Source of the DNA: Dromiciops gliroides | Taxonomy: Eukaryota; Chordata; Mammalia; Microbiotheria; Microbiotheriidae | Reading direction: 5' to 3' | Assembly (NCBI RefSeq): GCF_019393635.1 | Contig: NC_057866.1 | Coordinates: 117,814,233-117,878,232 of the forward strand | DNA: 64,000 bases | Part shown: positions 24,359-37,140 of the stretch, in pieces | Position numbering within the stretch: position 1 is the stretch's first letter | Layout of the letters: each line of letters begins with the position of its first letter | Program-made: the position numbers and the translations under genes | Notes under the pieces: model-generated | The model's database searches: none | What the model saw: the letters and a program-made list of their open reading frames with translations, nothing else | What the model was told of the DNA's origin: nothing

Positions 24359-25819
24359 AATAGAGAAAACAACATAAGAAAGGAAACTAAAAAAAAAGGT
24401 GAAAAAGTTATCCATAAGCAAGCAACACAGTGGTGATGTCCTAAGAGTTAGAAGCATAGCTGAGAGAGGAAAAAACCATGGCCAGCTTGAGCCCATACCA
24501 AAATGGAATGTCTGGCAAAAAGCAAACCAATGGGAAAAGGGATCCAGAAAAAGTGTCAGACAATTCTGGGGACAGAAGGTCCCAGGTAGAAAGGTAAGGT
24601 GCAAAGTGAAAGGGCAGCTAAAGAATAATGTCAAATTCTTGAGAGTGACGAGCAGAGCCTGGAAGAGAATAACATATATAGGGACTTTGGTCAGCTTCCC
24701 TTTTTTATACTCTCTCTCTTATTTATTTTTCATTGGATCATACCACAAAGGTCAGAAAGTATAATTATATCAGTCAACATGTATCTTTTATACAAAGTGT
24801 GCTAGGCACTGGAGTTACCAGTACAATGAGTTTTTTTTTTTAACTCATAAATAAGGAAATTATATAATCATTTACTGTTGCTATAGAACTTTTAATTGAC
24901 AGGTAACAAGGTATGAGGACTTTATTTGAATATAGCTCAGTTTAAGCACTAATATCCATTCTTGATTCTACATTAGTAGAATCTGTACTGTGCTGTACCA
25001 GCACAGATCCAACCCCAGCCACAACAAACCAGGAGCAGGCAATGGAAGTCTCTGAATCAGCAGATGTGATGCAGCAACTGCTTCTGGAACTCAGCCCACA
25101 GATGGTAAGGGGGTCAAACACTTGGCCAGAAGGAGATTACAGTGATCTCTTTGCTAGTACTGAGGTAAGACTATTGTTTTGCCCATACTTGGATCTTGAG
25201 TGGTGGTCCCAGGTAGGGGAGGAGCACAAGCACACAAGAGCTTGTAGCCACAATGAAGCAGGGCTCTGTTCATAGTCCAAGGGCAGAAAAGGAGGCCTAT
25301 GGTTGCTTGCGGACCAGACAGGCTAGGAGAGTAATTCATCATTTTCATGGATTGAGATTTTTGGTATGGCCAGTGATGATTTTGTTTTGTTCTTTAAAAA
25401 AAAGTTAAGCCTAATATTATTGCAATGTACAATGAGGCATAGAATAGGAGTAAGCTCTGAAACAGTCTTGTCAAGCAGAGCAGACATCACTACAGAGAAG
25501 TATGGCACCTGGTCTGAGAAGAATAAGAAGAAACACAGATGCAATTTCTAGGCAAAAACTATCAAGTTAATAGGCATAATCCCTCTCACTGATAGTATCA
25601 AGAAAAATTCCCACAGAGTGAACCTCAGACTGCAGATACCATAAAGGTGACCCTAGCAGAGTCACATTTCCATCTCAGATACCTCAAATCTATGAATATA
25701 TCACCCTAATTCCTTTCTTCTACTTCTCCCTTTCTTCCTCCTGGTCCTCTTCTTTTCCCTCTTCTACACTGAACTTGTGTTCTAGTTCTAGAGTCATTGC
25801 CTTCTAGGCTTAGCTAAGG
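24359..25819. other. No gene recognised
   Basis: The plus-strand frame at 24399-24764 is Lys/Arg-rich with no domain and has a similarly long opposite-strand frame, so it is treated as chance. Other frames are under 80 residues. Confidence 0.4.
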
Positions 25820-26030
25820 GGCTGCTTTCTTTGTGAAACTTTGGTTCTCCCCAGCTGTTAGTGTTGTCTTCCTCTTCAATTTCTCTTGTACTAATACTAA
25901 TTTTGATCACATTTGTCTCCCCAGTAGAATGTCACTTGTGTACAAGAACCATTTCATTCTTGCCTTTTCATCTCTATTGTCTAACACAGTATCTTGTATA
26001 TTATTTTTCTTTCTGAATTGAATTGAATTA
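25820..26030 (+). mobile_element. L2 LINE 3' end
   Basis: 'cacatttgtctccccagtaga', 'gtacaagaaccatttcattctt', 'tctattgtctaacacagtatct', then a 'gaattgaattgaatt' tail. Confidence 0.5.
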
Positions 26031-26084
26031 AATAATCCAAGGAACAAATCATCTTTCTCTGAACTTCTATTTTTTTTGTCCTCA

Positions 26085-26330
26085 TACGACATCTATTACA
26101 TACTGCCTAGCTTCACAGTTATTTGTGTATATGCCTTATCTCCCTTTCTTGATTGAGAAGGGAGTAGATCTTATTTATATAGAGTGTCTCAAAAGACAGT
26201 GAAGTTTTAGGCTTTAAGAGCCACTAGTAACTGCACTCAGCCTTTTGCCATACCCAATATTTGCACCCCAGGGAACCTAGCATAATACTTGTAGATACTA
26301 GTGCTCAAAAATATTTGCTGAAAAAATGAA
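26085..26330 (+). mobile_element. L2 LINE 3' end split by a small TIR element
   Basis: L2-type 'gattgagaagggagtagatctta' upstream and 'ccagggaacctagcataatact' downstream, with 'aaaatatttgctgaaaaaatgaa' at the end. Between them lies the 76-bp element at 26181-26256. Confidence 0.5.
26181..26256. mobile_element. Small mariner-like MITE
   Basis: Left end AGAGTGTCTCAAAAGACAGT. The reverse complement of the right end reads GGGTATGGCAAAAGGCTGAG. The inverted ends match each other loosely, and both match the better-preserved copy at 45531-45583. TA dinucleotides flank it. Non-autonomous, no coding capacity. Confidence 0.45.
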
Positions 26331-27884
26331 TCAACTAATTAATAAGAACTTAGTAGGACCCCTTAAACTCTATTTAACATTGCTTTAGTAACACCTCTAT
26401 TTTCTTTAGGCCTAAGGAATTTAATCTCTCTTAAGCAACACTGAACAATTCTTCAAAACATGTCACCATTGCTTGTCACCAAAGCAGTGAGCTGTGGGGG
26501 GAAAAATGGCTATGTGTATATGAAGTAGGGGATAGTGACCACAAAAAGAGAGAGAGAATATAGTTCATCTTGAATATTAGGGAGAAAAAAAAATAAGCAA
26601 GCAAATAGGTAGCTAGTTATCTTCCCTTCTGGGGTTCTGCCTATAACAGATTTCATATGTCATAACACAACAAACCATAGTTATTGCTGCAATCCAAACC
26701 AGCAGTGTCTATGTTGTATTAATGACCAAAGAGAGCTATATATTTTTTTTCTTGCTTTGGCTTTCATGCTGGTGTCTCAGCATCTAGGGACCCTGGTGGC
26801 AACCGTTTCAGAATGTGACAGTTTGATAGAAAAGCAGATAGGCAGATAAAAGATGTATACATAGAATGATAGACAGTAGATTCCAGAATACTAGGCTTTG
26901 GGAATGAATATGTGACAGTTATGGGGAAGTGATATAGGAGGCTAGAGCTCTGTAAAAACATGGATTTGACCTCTTTGAAGCAAAGTTATGAGGATCGTGT
27001 TACATGCACATAAAAATATCATTTTGATGTTTGAGATAAAGATGTCACGTATTATAAAGAGGATACTTGTGAGAAGTCTGTGTATTTTAATTGAATCCAA
27101 GTGTTAAAAATAGCTCTAACTCCTTTGATTCATAAGTGAACTTAGAAATACAGAATATCTATACTAAACAAATATCTACACCCTTTTCAGATGTTAATTT
27201 TTCATATATGTCCACTGCCCCTTGCATTGTAATAAAGAACCTACTTAAAAGAGTCATTTATGCCATCCCAGGAGACTAAATTTCAGAAATCCATTCTATT
27301 ACCTACTAGGGAAGGTAATATAAATTTAAGCACCCAACAAGTAGTTTGAGTGAGATGCAAATATAAATTTTCTGCATCCTCTCTCTTCATACTCTTTTAT
27401 CCTCCATGTGATTTAAAAAGGGAAGAAGAAAAAAAAATGAAAGGGTCTCTCAGTTCAGACTAAGAGGAAATCCATTGTCAAATTGCAGCTAAAATGTTAT
27501 TTTTCATAACTAAAATGTAGGTGTAATTTTTAAAAACTGTTCAAGGGACCTGTCATGGTCAATTGGTTTTCCATAACCATTCTTGTATATCATCATGTAA
27601 AGATGAATTTTCTGATTGCTCTGTTTCTGACAACAGTCTGAGCTAGGTTTCATCACAAACCAAAAGCTACACCAGTGGCTTCCTCTCCCCACCATCCATG
27701 TCTCCAACTGTGTACCCAGTAACAACTGATAAGTTTCAACACATATAGAACTATGGAACTCCATCACAGGTTACTGTTTTCCCAGAGACATAGCTAAAAG
27801 AGTCATGTCTTGAATTGGTAAACAAAGTCTCTGATATCACACAATAAAGTTGAGAGATAGGCCAACCAGCATTGCCAAGTAATG
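26331..27884. other. No gene recognised
   Basis: Mostly unique AT-rich sequence. The 85-residue minus frame at 27510-27767 has no recognisable domain. Confidence 0.4.
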
Positions 27885-28022
27885 TTTTGTTTGTGGCAAT
27901 GAGGGTTAAGTGACTTACCCAGGGTGACACAGCTAGTAAATGTCAAGTGTCTGAAGCTGGATTTGAAATCAGGTCCTCCTGAATCCAAGGCCAGTGCTTT
28001 ATTCACTCCACCACCTAGCTGC
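27885..28022 (-). mobile_element. Short tRNA-derived SINE
   Basis: CORE and head complete. Direct repeat AAGTAATGTT at 27877-27886 and 28028-28037; the first copy overlaps the tail start. Confidence 0.88.
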
Positions 28023-28394
28023 ATGCAAAGTAATGTTAAGTGTTTTTTAGCCTCATCAAGTTACACTCAGAGAGGGAAAATAGCTCTCTATATAATAGTC
28101 AAGAATAAGAGAAAATCATTCACCATCTCTAAGAGACCTAACATACTCATCTGTGATCTTCTAAGCCAATCTTCCAGCTCACATATTTACAAAATGTTTT
28201 ACTTACTTTGTTTCATCTGCCACTGGTATCTAAGTAACCGTTGGCATTGCAAAAATGGTTGTAAATCTATAAAGTCAGGTGAATGACATTACCAATAATG
28301 CATCTTCTATTATAAGATTAATAATAAATAGAAAGGATTCTAGGGTAGGAGTTCTTAACTCTTTTGTGTCATGAACCCCTTTAGAAGTTTATTG

Positions 28395-28549
28395 AGGGAC
28401 AGCTATGTGACACAGTGGATAGAGTACCGGCCCTGGAGTCAGGAGGACCTGAGTTCAAATCCGACCTCAGACACCTGACACTTACTAATTGCGTGACCCT
28501 GGGCAAGTCACTTAACCTCAATTGCCTCACACACACACATACACAAAAT
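28395..28549 (+). mobile_element. Short tRNA-derived SINE, GGAGTCAGG subfamily
   Basis: 'ggacagctatgtgacacagtgg', 'gatagagtaccggccctggagtc', CORE, 'cctcaattgcctca', then a CA-rich tail in place of poly(A). Confidence 0.9.
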
Positions 28550-28590
28550 AGTCTATTGAAGCCTATGGGCCCTTTCCCAGAATAACATTT

Positions 28591-28730
28591 ATTTTTGTGG
28601 GGCAATGAGGGTTAAGTGACTTGCCCAAGGTCACACAGCTAGTAAGTGTCAATTGTCTGAGGCCAGATTTGAAATCAAGTCCTCCTAAATTCAGGGTCAG
28701 TGCTTTATCCACTGTGCCACCTAGCTGCCC
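28591..28730 (-). mobile_element. Short tRNA-derived SINE
   Basis: Complete. TSD CCCAGAATAACATTT (28576-28590) / CCCAGAATAAAATTT (28731-28745), one mismatch. Confidence 0.92.
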
Positions 28731-28826
28731 CCCAGAATAAAATTTTTAAATGCATAAAACAAAATATGTAATGTTACAAAGGAAATGAATTACATCAATG
28801 TACAGTGCATACATGCATGAGCACAC

Positions 28827-28852
28827 ATACATACACACACACACACACACAT
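28827..28852. repeat. (AC)n microsatellite
   Basis: About 12 AC units in a CATA/CACA context. Confidence 0.9.
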
Positions 28853-29399
28853 ACCCACCAAATTAATGGGTCTAAAGTTTGTGGCAGCCCTCTTTGAGAA
28901 ACAGAATTGGAAATTTCCAGCATGCCCCATCTATATTTCTCCTGAGTCTTCAGTAGACTATAAATAATATACTTCAACATGTATAATTTTTATGTATACA
29001 TTTTACATGTAGGTGCTCTTTTTGCCTTCTTAATTTAGACACTTATTCATCATGAAAAAAACACTCATCTGTATTACTACTTTCTGTTAAATGGGAGTAA
29101 TTAAATAGGTAGCAAAGATTGATTACCTCATCTTTTCATTAAGTCCTATGGGCCTAAAACTGCACTAAATAATACATTAATATGGCATTGTATTTCACCA
29201 TAACTTCAAATAAATTGTTAGTATTTTACCTCAATATTAAATATATTTTGCCATATAAAAGAAGCAGTTAATTTAAAACAGATTAGTTTTGCTAAAAGTA
29301 AATTCTGAAGGAATTTGTTCAGATAATGCAGTGTTTTTTGGGGTTTTTTTGAGGAGAGGTACCTTCTTAGAATAGCAGAATGAGTGGAATCAGTTCAGT

Positions 29400-30200
29400 T
29401 CTCTTACAACTACTTCAGCAAAGATTTTTTAAAAAGAACACTGGCTCAAGCAAGATCAAAAACTTCAAGGAGAAAGTATGCATTTTGCCAGCACAGATCC
29501 ATATGAAAAGGCAGTCTAAAGTCTTCCATTACTAGAAACTAGGAAAAAACAATTCCAGCCCAGGAACTTAGTTCATGAAAGTTTTTCAGTTTGGGGAGTA
29601 GGAGCAAGCAAGAGAAGAGCCTGGATCCTGAAACTTTGTACTATGTGCAAGGGATTGGGAGCCCAGCCTAAGATCTCGCCAAGGATGGCTGAAAGATGCA
29701 ACTATATTGCTCTGACTCAAAGTAGGGCTCAGAAGCCTGCAGAAATGAGCTGGAAAAGAAATCATTAACCCCAGTACAGATCCCAATAGTTTACTATTCT
29801 GGCCAGTCATGCATGAGGGATTTGGAGAAGATTAGCACTCATTACTCTAACCCTAAATAATAAAAGGAGGCCCCAGATTTGTTCAATAAGTTTACAGAAA
29901 CTGCTCCCAAAACAAAATTCTAATTCAGGAAGAAATGTTAAAAATAAGAGAAAACATTGATCAAAAAGAAATATAGACCCAGAGATACTCATGATATAAA
30001 TACAGAATAAGAGAGTAACTTCATATCATCTACTAGCAAAGCCTGAAGGAAAATCCCAGATTTCTTCAAGTTCTTGAAGAATTCTGCAAAGAAATGACAC
30101 AAGATTTTTAAAAATATAAGTAAAATGAGATTTCCAGAAGAAAAAAAAGGAGAAATTGGAAAGAATGAAAGAATAAAAGAATTTAAATAAGAATAAATAT
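29400..30200 (+). mobile_element. Probable L1 5'UTR / start of ORF1 relic
   Basis: Contains 'ttgccagcacagatcc' and, near 30070-30180, 'gaagaattctgcaaagaaatg' followed by 'ggagaaattggaaagaatgaaaga'. This resembles the coiled-coil start of marsupial L1 ORF1. No open frame remains. Assigned by resemblance only; could be other LINE-derived sequence. Confidence 0.4.
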
Positions 30201-30419
30201 TCTAGCATGATGTTTAAAACCTTATTAATTAACTGAATTTTTACAATTAAATTGATCCAGAGAGATATCAGTGGTTCTTTTTTATAAATTGAAACAACTT
30301 AAGAAAATGTAAGGTATCACCAATAAAAAAACAACCTAACTATGAAGAAAATCATTCATCTTATCACCCTTAGCGTTTTATATTAATCACATCTAAAACC
30401 TGGTATAAAGTTATGGAGG

Positions 30420-30560
30420 ATAGAATATTTATATAGTGCTTCCGATATGCCAGGCACTGTGTTAAGCATTTTATGATCACGTGACCCTCACAACAACCTT
30501 GGGAGGTAAGTGCCATTATTTCATTTTCCTCCTTTAAACAGATGTGAAGTCACACACATT
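30420..30560 (-). mobile_element. Antisense MIR-type relic
   Basis: 'ttatatagtgcttccgatatgcc', 'aggcactgtgttaagcatttta', 'gaccctcacaacaaccttgggaggtaagtg'. Confidence 0.55.
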
Positions 30561-31821
30561 TTTGAGACCAGTTTTTTACTCTGTTTTTTTCTGATCATGT
30601 ATTTTCCAGAATTATTTTTTTCTCTGCCTTAATGCCAAGAAATAAATGTACTTTTTCCATTAGGTTCTTATTTAGCACAATTATCCTAACAAGATAATGT
30701 ATTTTTCACTGTAAATGAGACCACAGTATGATTTGGTTTCAGGACAAAATCAAATTTGGATTTCTAATCACTAATGGTAACATTTTAATCTCAATTTATC
30801 CAAGGTCCATTTACTGTTAGCATTTCAAAAAGCAGACCCCGTTAATATCAATAAACTCATTTTAAAAGATACTTAGTGGTACTCTCAGTATAAACTTGTA
30901 TCTTTTCCCTTTCAAACCACCCAAAGAGTCTGATTTATTCTTTTTATGTCCCTGATAAAGTCCTCACCTTTACTAACCTGTCCCAAAGAATTTTCTGATA
31001 AGGAGTAGCACTAAGTAGAAGTCTGGGAATTTCAAGCTGTACATCATAAAGAATAACTACACAAAGTTTCTTATATCCTTTTTATTGAATGAGATCAAAA
31101 TCTTTCCTCACTTCTAATTTTCCAAATCTCCAAAACTCTATTCAGACTAAAACTTTTCTTAACTTTCTACTCATTTTTTCTTATCCCTACTTTCCTTAAA
31201 CTGTATATCCTATTTTCTTTTCAACTTAGAATAAAGCCCTTCAACAGTTTCTTTCCCATTATAATCAGACATCTCCCTTACCCATCACATCCCAGACTAT
31301 CTATAGAAATAATCCTCACTCCACTGAATTCTACTGAGTTCCTAATCACCCCCTCCTTCCTCATTGTAAATATCTATTCCCATTATACACCACTGGGTCT
31401 GGACTCAACTAAAGTGTATGGGGTAGGTGACCCCACATGACAGGGTTAGGGTGGGGGTTGGTTGATCCCTCCTTTTAGCCTCTGGGTGGTTTTTCTAAAT
31501 CTCCCTTCTCATTCCTTAATCTCTTCCCCTCAATCTTTAACCCCCCAGGGTATTCTGGTCTTTGACTAGTGATAAAGATGGCAATTGCTGTTTCAAATCC
31601 TCTCTCAGCAGAACAAAGAGTCCCCTGTTTGCCTAGACTATAGATCTTCAAATTAAATTTAGAATGTACATCTGACTGAGTAATGTTGAACAGGTCCCAT
31701 CCTTAATCTGGTTGATATATCTATATCTATCCATGGATTCATATAGATATAAATATGTAGAGAAAAACATTTATCAATATATGTATATGTGTGTATACAT
31801 GTGTGTAGAGAGATGATATAG

Positions 31822-31876
<55 letters not shown>

Positions 31877-32739
31877 CCTTTCCCCATCATTTTTGAAGTC
31901 CCTACTGAGTGTCATCCCTCAATTGTAGACATAACTGACAGGATTTTTCCAACTATCACAGTTTGCTACCCTGGAGTCTCATTCCCTTTTGAGTGATTTG
32001 CCCAGGAGGCTAAATCCTCCAGCTCCCTTTATGAATACTGGTATTCCTATGCATATGCAGGAAGGGCCCTTTGTTTTTCTGGCTCTTGCCTTTCCTCCTT
32101 CATGCACAAATGAAAAAAACAATCAATTTGGATTTAGGGCACAATTTCCTTTATCCATCCTGAGTTTGGGGAACTAAATTCTCCCGGACTAAACAACTTA
32201 ACTAACTTCTGGGAGTGGAAGTGGGGTCTGCTCCAGCCTGCTCTCAGCCAGTGCCAGATTGCCAGCTTGAGGGGGTAGAGCAGGCCCACCCACAGTGGTA
32301 CCTGAGGGGCAAAGGCCCTCAAAAAGATTCTGCTTTGGTTTACCATCTGCTAAAAGGAAAATTCTTTGTTCAGGAGGTAAAACTCAAGATAAAGAAAATT
32401 AAAAGAGTTAATTAAAATAGTGATGGTAGCAATACAGATGGGCTGTAGTACTTTACCCAGGTCCTCAGAGTTCCAAGGCCACTCCTCTAGTCACTCTGTC
32501 ACACTGCTCCTTCTGCAACTAATTCCAATTAAAAAGTGAGGATTGATTGGTGATAAAAAGATAACTATTTTTGGGAGAAAATGAGCACATCACCGTAATT
32601 TTTTTTATTCTTCACTTAGCAAACAAAATAAAAACATTAAAATAAAATAAAAGCATAAGAAACCAAAAGTCATAGCATTCAAAGCTACAAATTTTTAAGA
32701 CAACTTGTTTTTTAAGGTATATAATAAATTCACCCTATT
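30561..32739. other. No gene recognised
   Basis: Includes pyrimidine-rich L2-like sequence at about 31080-31380, a GC-richer block at about 31390-32350 with no matching copy here, and a GA microsatellite. The two opposed frames at 32134-32415 are mutual shadows. Confidence 0.4.
31826..31873. repeat. (GA)n microsatellite
   Basis: About 24 GA units, nearly pure. Confidence 0.95.
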
Positions 32740-35345
32740 GTCTTCAAAGGTTTTTTTTTTTTCATTTTTAACTTCCTTCTATTCTCTCTCTGCATTTCCT
32801 TTTAAATATTTCAATGAAGGAACCTGTTTGCTGTCTGTGACCTTTGTAGCATTATTCCTAATTCCACCTCTTCCTACCAAATTCCCTACTAAAAAATGGG
32901 GGTTGGTGGAAGAAGAAATAAACTATTTTAACAAATAGACTTATTCACTCAAAGCCAAACCACACATTAACTGTATCCAAAAATATCTTTCATTTTGCAT
33001 TTGAGACCCTTACCCTTCTGTCAGCAGTTGGTCATTGCACTGACTGAAGTTCTTAAATTTCAAGGTTGCTATATTTTTCTTTACAATGTTATTTTAAGAA
33101 TTGGTCTCCTAGTTCTGCTCCATTTTTCATCAGTTCATAGAAGTTTTCACTGGTTTCTCTGTATCTATTCCTTTAATCATTTCTTATAGCACAATAATAG
33201 TTTATTAGTTCACATGTCATAATGTGTTCATTATTTCTTCATTGATCAACACCTTTTTTCCTCTCCATTTCATTAAAAGAAACAAAAATTATAAATGATT
33301 GTGTACACAAATGATTCCTTTTCCTCTTTCTTTAATCTTTTTAGGTTAAGAGTCCTAGTAATAGTATCATTGGGTAAGCTGGATATCAAGTTTAATTACT
33401 TTTTATATATTATTCCCGATTATTTTCCAAATGGACTGGACCAATTCATAGCTTTAGTGATAGAACATTTTTGTGCCTGTGTCCCAGTAATCCCTCCATC
33501 ATCTATAACTTTCTTTCTTTCTTTCTTTCTTTTTTTGTCATTTTTGACACTCTGATTTGTTTGAGATAAAACCTTAAAGTTGTTTTAATTTACATTTCTT
33601 GGGTTATATGATCTGGAACATGTTTTCATATAGTGATTGAAAACTGCCTTTTTGTATACTTTGTCTTTAGTTTTCATAAATATTTTATTATGATCCTTAT
33701 ATATGTGGGATAGCAAATCTTTATCAGTTAACCATTTCCCTTCTAATTTTAACCAAATGTATTTCCTTTATGCAAAACTTTCTTAGTTTTATATAATCAA
33801 AATTGTCCATTTTATCTTCTATGAGTCTTATCTCTTATTTAGTCATGAATTCTTCCCCTCTCCATGGATATAAAAGTTATGTTCCTCCTTGCTTGTCTTA
33901 TAATATATTATGTGGCCTTTTATATATAGATCATGCATTCATTTGTGAAGTTAGCTTGGTATATGATTTGTGAAGTATTGCTCTAGGTAGATAGATGAAT
34001 AGATGGGTAGGGAGGTAGGTAAGTAGGTAGGTAGGTAGGTAGGTAGGTAGGTAGGTAGGTAGATACATTGATACATAGACATATAGATACATAAATAGAT
34101 ACACAGATACATAAATAGGCTAATGCATTCTAGATTGTTTTACAGTTTTCTAAGCAGTTTTGGTCAAATGGTGTCCTTACTCAAGTAGTTGAGATAATGT
34201 TTTCTTCTCTATAGTGTATTTCATCTATTTTGTTGATCTTTTTTTTTAATCAAATAGTTTTGATGATTACTTTTAAAAAATTACATTGAAATCTGCTACT
34301 TCTAGTTTCTCATTACTCACTTCCCACTTTTTAATTCACTTTTTTTGACTTGGGATTGTTGACCTCTTTTTCCTCCAGAGGAATTTTATTTTTTTTTCTA
34401 TCTCTAAAAGGTAGTTTGTCATTTGATTCAAGTGGCATCAAATGAGTATGTTGATTTTGATGATGTTTTCATTTTAATTATTTTAGTGTAGTCCAACCAT
34501 GGGTAAATAATATCTCACTGTCAATTTAAGTATTTATTACTGTAAATAGTTTTTGTATTATATTCATATAAATTTTGTGTGTTCCTTATGGGTGCAAACC
34601 TAAATAATTTGTTCATTCTGTAGCTATTTTGAATTGGTTCCTCTTTTTCTCTCTACCTACTTAGTCTTTGCAATATTGAGGAAAGTTAGTGATTTGTATG
34701 GGTTTATTATTGTATCTGCTACTTTGCTAAAGTCATTATTTTAGTTTTTTTAATCTACTCTTTAGTATTCTCTAAGCAGTCCATTATATCATCTTCAAAA
34801 ATTGATAGTTTCCTCTTTGCTTTTATTCCTTCATTTTACTTGTTTATTTTGTCTTATTGCCTTAGATAACATTTCCAGTACTATATTAAATAGGAATAAT
34901 AATAATAGAAATTCTTGCCTTATCCCCAATCTTATTAGAAAAAAATCTCTAGTAGTTTTCTATTATGTATAATGCTAGCTCTTGGTTTTAGATAATGCTA
35001 GTTATAATATTAAGGAAATGTCCATTTATCCCTATACTTTTTGATATTTTTTTTTACAGAAATGAGTTCTATGTTTTATTCAAAACTTCATTTGCATCTA
35101 TTGATATCATTATTAATGTGGACTATTATTTTTATAGTTTCCCCCTGCCTTTCTGGAATAAATACCATCTGGTCAGTCTACAATCTTTTTTGATATAGCA
35201 TTTTAACCTGTTTAATAATTTTGCTTAATATCATGCAATATACAATAGGCATATTGATGTATAGACTTCATTCTCTTTTTGTTCCTCCATGGTTTAGGCA
35301 TGAAGATTATTTTTTTGTGTTAAAGAAATAATTTGGTAGAATTTC
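32740..35345 (-). mobile_element. L1 LINE: ORF2 C-terminal half and 3'UTR (pseudogenised)
   Basis: The plus strand follows the marsupial/placental antisense L1 order. First comes the 3'UTR ('cacacattaactgtatccaaaaatatc', 'cttctgtcagcagttgg'), then the ORF2 end ('catttcttatagcacaataata', 'ccaaatggactggaccaattcat', 'gttgttttaatttacatttctt'). The reverse-transcriptase region follows, up to 'catttgcatctattgatatcat' and 'cctccatggtttaggcatgaagat'. The catalytic YADD position reads FEDD (codons at 34788-34799), in the peptide SIFEDDIMD. Frameshifts and stops throughout, so it cannot make protein. Interrupted by a TAGG-type microsatellite and ended by the SINE at 35348. Confidence 0.9.
33990..34063. 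repeat. (TAGG)n / TAGA microsatellite inside L1
   Basis: About 12 TAGG units flanked by TAGATA and GATACATA variants. Its position between ORF2 blocks suggests local expansion. Confidence 0.9.
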
Positions 35346-35347
35346 CT

Positions 35348-35499
35348 CTTTTTTTTGAGAGGGGCCAGGGCATTGAGGGTTAAGTGATTTACCAAAGTCA
35401 CACAGCTAGTAAGTGTCAAGTGTTTGGGGCCAGATTTGAACTCAGGTCCTCCTGAATCCAGGGCTGGTTCTTTATCCACTGTGCCACCTAGCTGCCCCT
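35348..35499 (-). mobile_element. Short tRNA-derived SINE inserted in L1
   Basis: Complete minus copy. Imperfect direct repeats AGAATTTCCTCTT / AGCATTTCTTCTT flank it. Confidence 0.88.
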
Positions 35500-35934
35500 A
35501 GCATTTCTTCTTGATGATTTCATCTTAGGGTTCACAAATAGAAAGAAAGATTATGCTTGGCATAATCAGACATGTGTACTAGACTACAAAGGCAGATCTG
35601 AATTTTTCAGGAACAAAAGAGTATTATAACAGAGACAGGTTCTGAGTAAGAAGAAATATGGAATTCTGAGTATGCCATTGAAGCTCTTCCCAGTAAGGGA
35701 GAGAAGAATTAGTCAAACAGAGAAAATAATAGAGTGTGCTCGATGATCTCATATTTCAATGGAAAGGTTCAGGAAGGAAAGATTTTGAGACTCATTGACA
35801 TCATAAATTCTACACAAAATTACAGAATTAATTTTTAAGTAGAAAGTTAGTGAACTGTTGCAAAAGGAAACTTGGATCATAGATTACTAAGTAGTAGCAT
35901 GTTTCAAAAGTCATTATTTCATAAAAATGCATTA

Positions 35935-36120
35935 TAGCAAGTGGAATGTTGAGCTTAGGGTCAGTAAAACCTGGGATCAAATACTATTCCTATCACTATC
36001 TTTGCAATCATGAGTCAATAATTGAACTCCTATGTGTCTCAGACATTTCCCAAGTACTTGTATAAGATCTGAATGGGTTGATTGCCATTGTTATATGGGT
36101 TCCCAACTTAATTAATGAAA
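35935..36120 (+). mobile_element. CORE-SINE / MIR relic
   Basis: 'cagtaaaacctgggatcaaata', 'tgagtcaataattgaactcct', 'gtgtctcagacatttccc', with a body like the copy at 22975-23190. Confidence 0.5.
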
Positions 36121-36689
36121 CCATAGTTTCTTCATCTACTTGAATATATGCAATACAGTCCGTTAGGTACTGGATATTGCTGAACTCTCAATCATGGAGC
36201 AGCATGATTTTGATTTATTAAAATTACAAATAAGATACAGGATAATAGATGTATTGTGGTCAGTAAAAGCAATCAACTACAAATTTCAAGTGTTAGAAGT
36301 GTCATAAAAGACATTGTTGAGACCATCAGAAAAGAAGTTGAATCTGTCATTCAAAAAGAAATAAATATTACATATATGTGTAGAATGGTACATTGGCACC
36401 CTCAAATTACTGAAATGATAGAATAATGTCTCCTCTGTTTTGAGTGCATCCTTTTTAGAGGTTTAAGAAAAGGCATTGATAAGAAGTACAAAATTTAAGT
36501 GGATGTGGGGAGGAGTTGTAATCTGAATAAGTAAAGAGATTTCCCACATCAAAAAAATTAGAGAATCATGATCCATCAAAGTAGCAAACTTATAGGTCCA
36601 GGTAAACCTGTCAATATTACATACATTTATTTCAGGAATAGAAATAATAATTTTCACTTGAATTTATAAAATAGCATTTTACCTTCTTA

Positions 36690-36835
36690 GCAAACTGATG
36701 AAGTGGATTATATAACTAGAGACTTGGAGAGGGTGACTTACAGATGACCACACAACCAGTAATAAGGTGACATGATATTTGTAGCTGTCATTCTTCCTTC
36801 GAGTTCAGCACTTAATCTATTGCAGCATGTTTTCT
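36690..36835 (-). mobile_element. Antisense MIR relic
   Basis: 'gagggtgacttacagatgaccacacaaccagtaa' is the CORE block, followed by 'cagcacttaatctattgcagca' from the head side. Confidence 0.5.
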
Positions 36836-36919
36836 CTCATCATGATTTGATAGACAAGAAAATTGAAGTTCAAATATTTTTAATAGTCTCATAGCTCATC
36901 ACAAGAGAGATCTCAAATT

Positions 36920-37140
36920 GGGACAGAAATCATTGACCGAATTATCATTTTACCTATGAGGAAACTCAGGTGTAGGGAGATTCCCTCCTTCCAAAGACAA
37001 TAATCATTTCACTATACCATAATGAATATTTCCATCAAAAGAATTACTTCCATTCCACTATGACACTCTGTCCCCTGTCGTAACGATGAGCCAAACCCAG
37101 GTCTTTCCTACATCCAAATCCAATGATCTTTCCAAGGTAT
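36920..37140 (-). mobile_element. Antisense MIR relic
   Basis: 'tcattttacctatgaggaaactcaggtgtagg' then 'gccaaacccaggtctttcctac'. Extended by an unrelated middle of about 90 bp. Confidence 0.45.

Noticed and set aside
24399-24764. 121-residue basic plus-strand frame.
   Set aside because: Matched by a 94-residue frame on the other strand. Composition reflects A/G-rich sequence; no domain.
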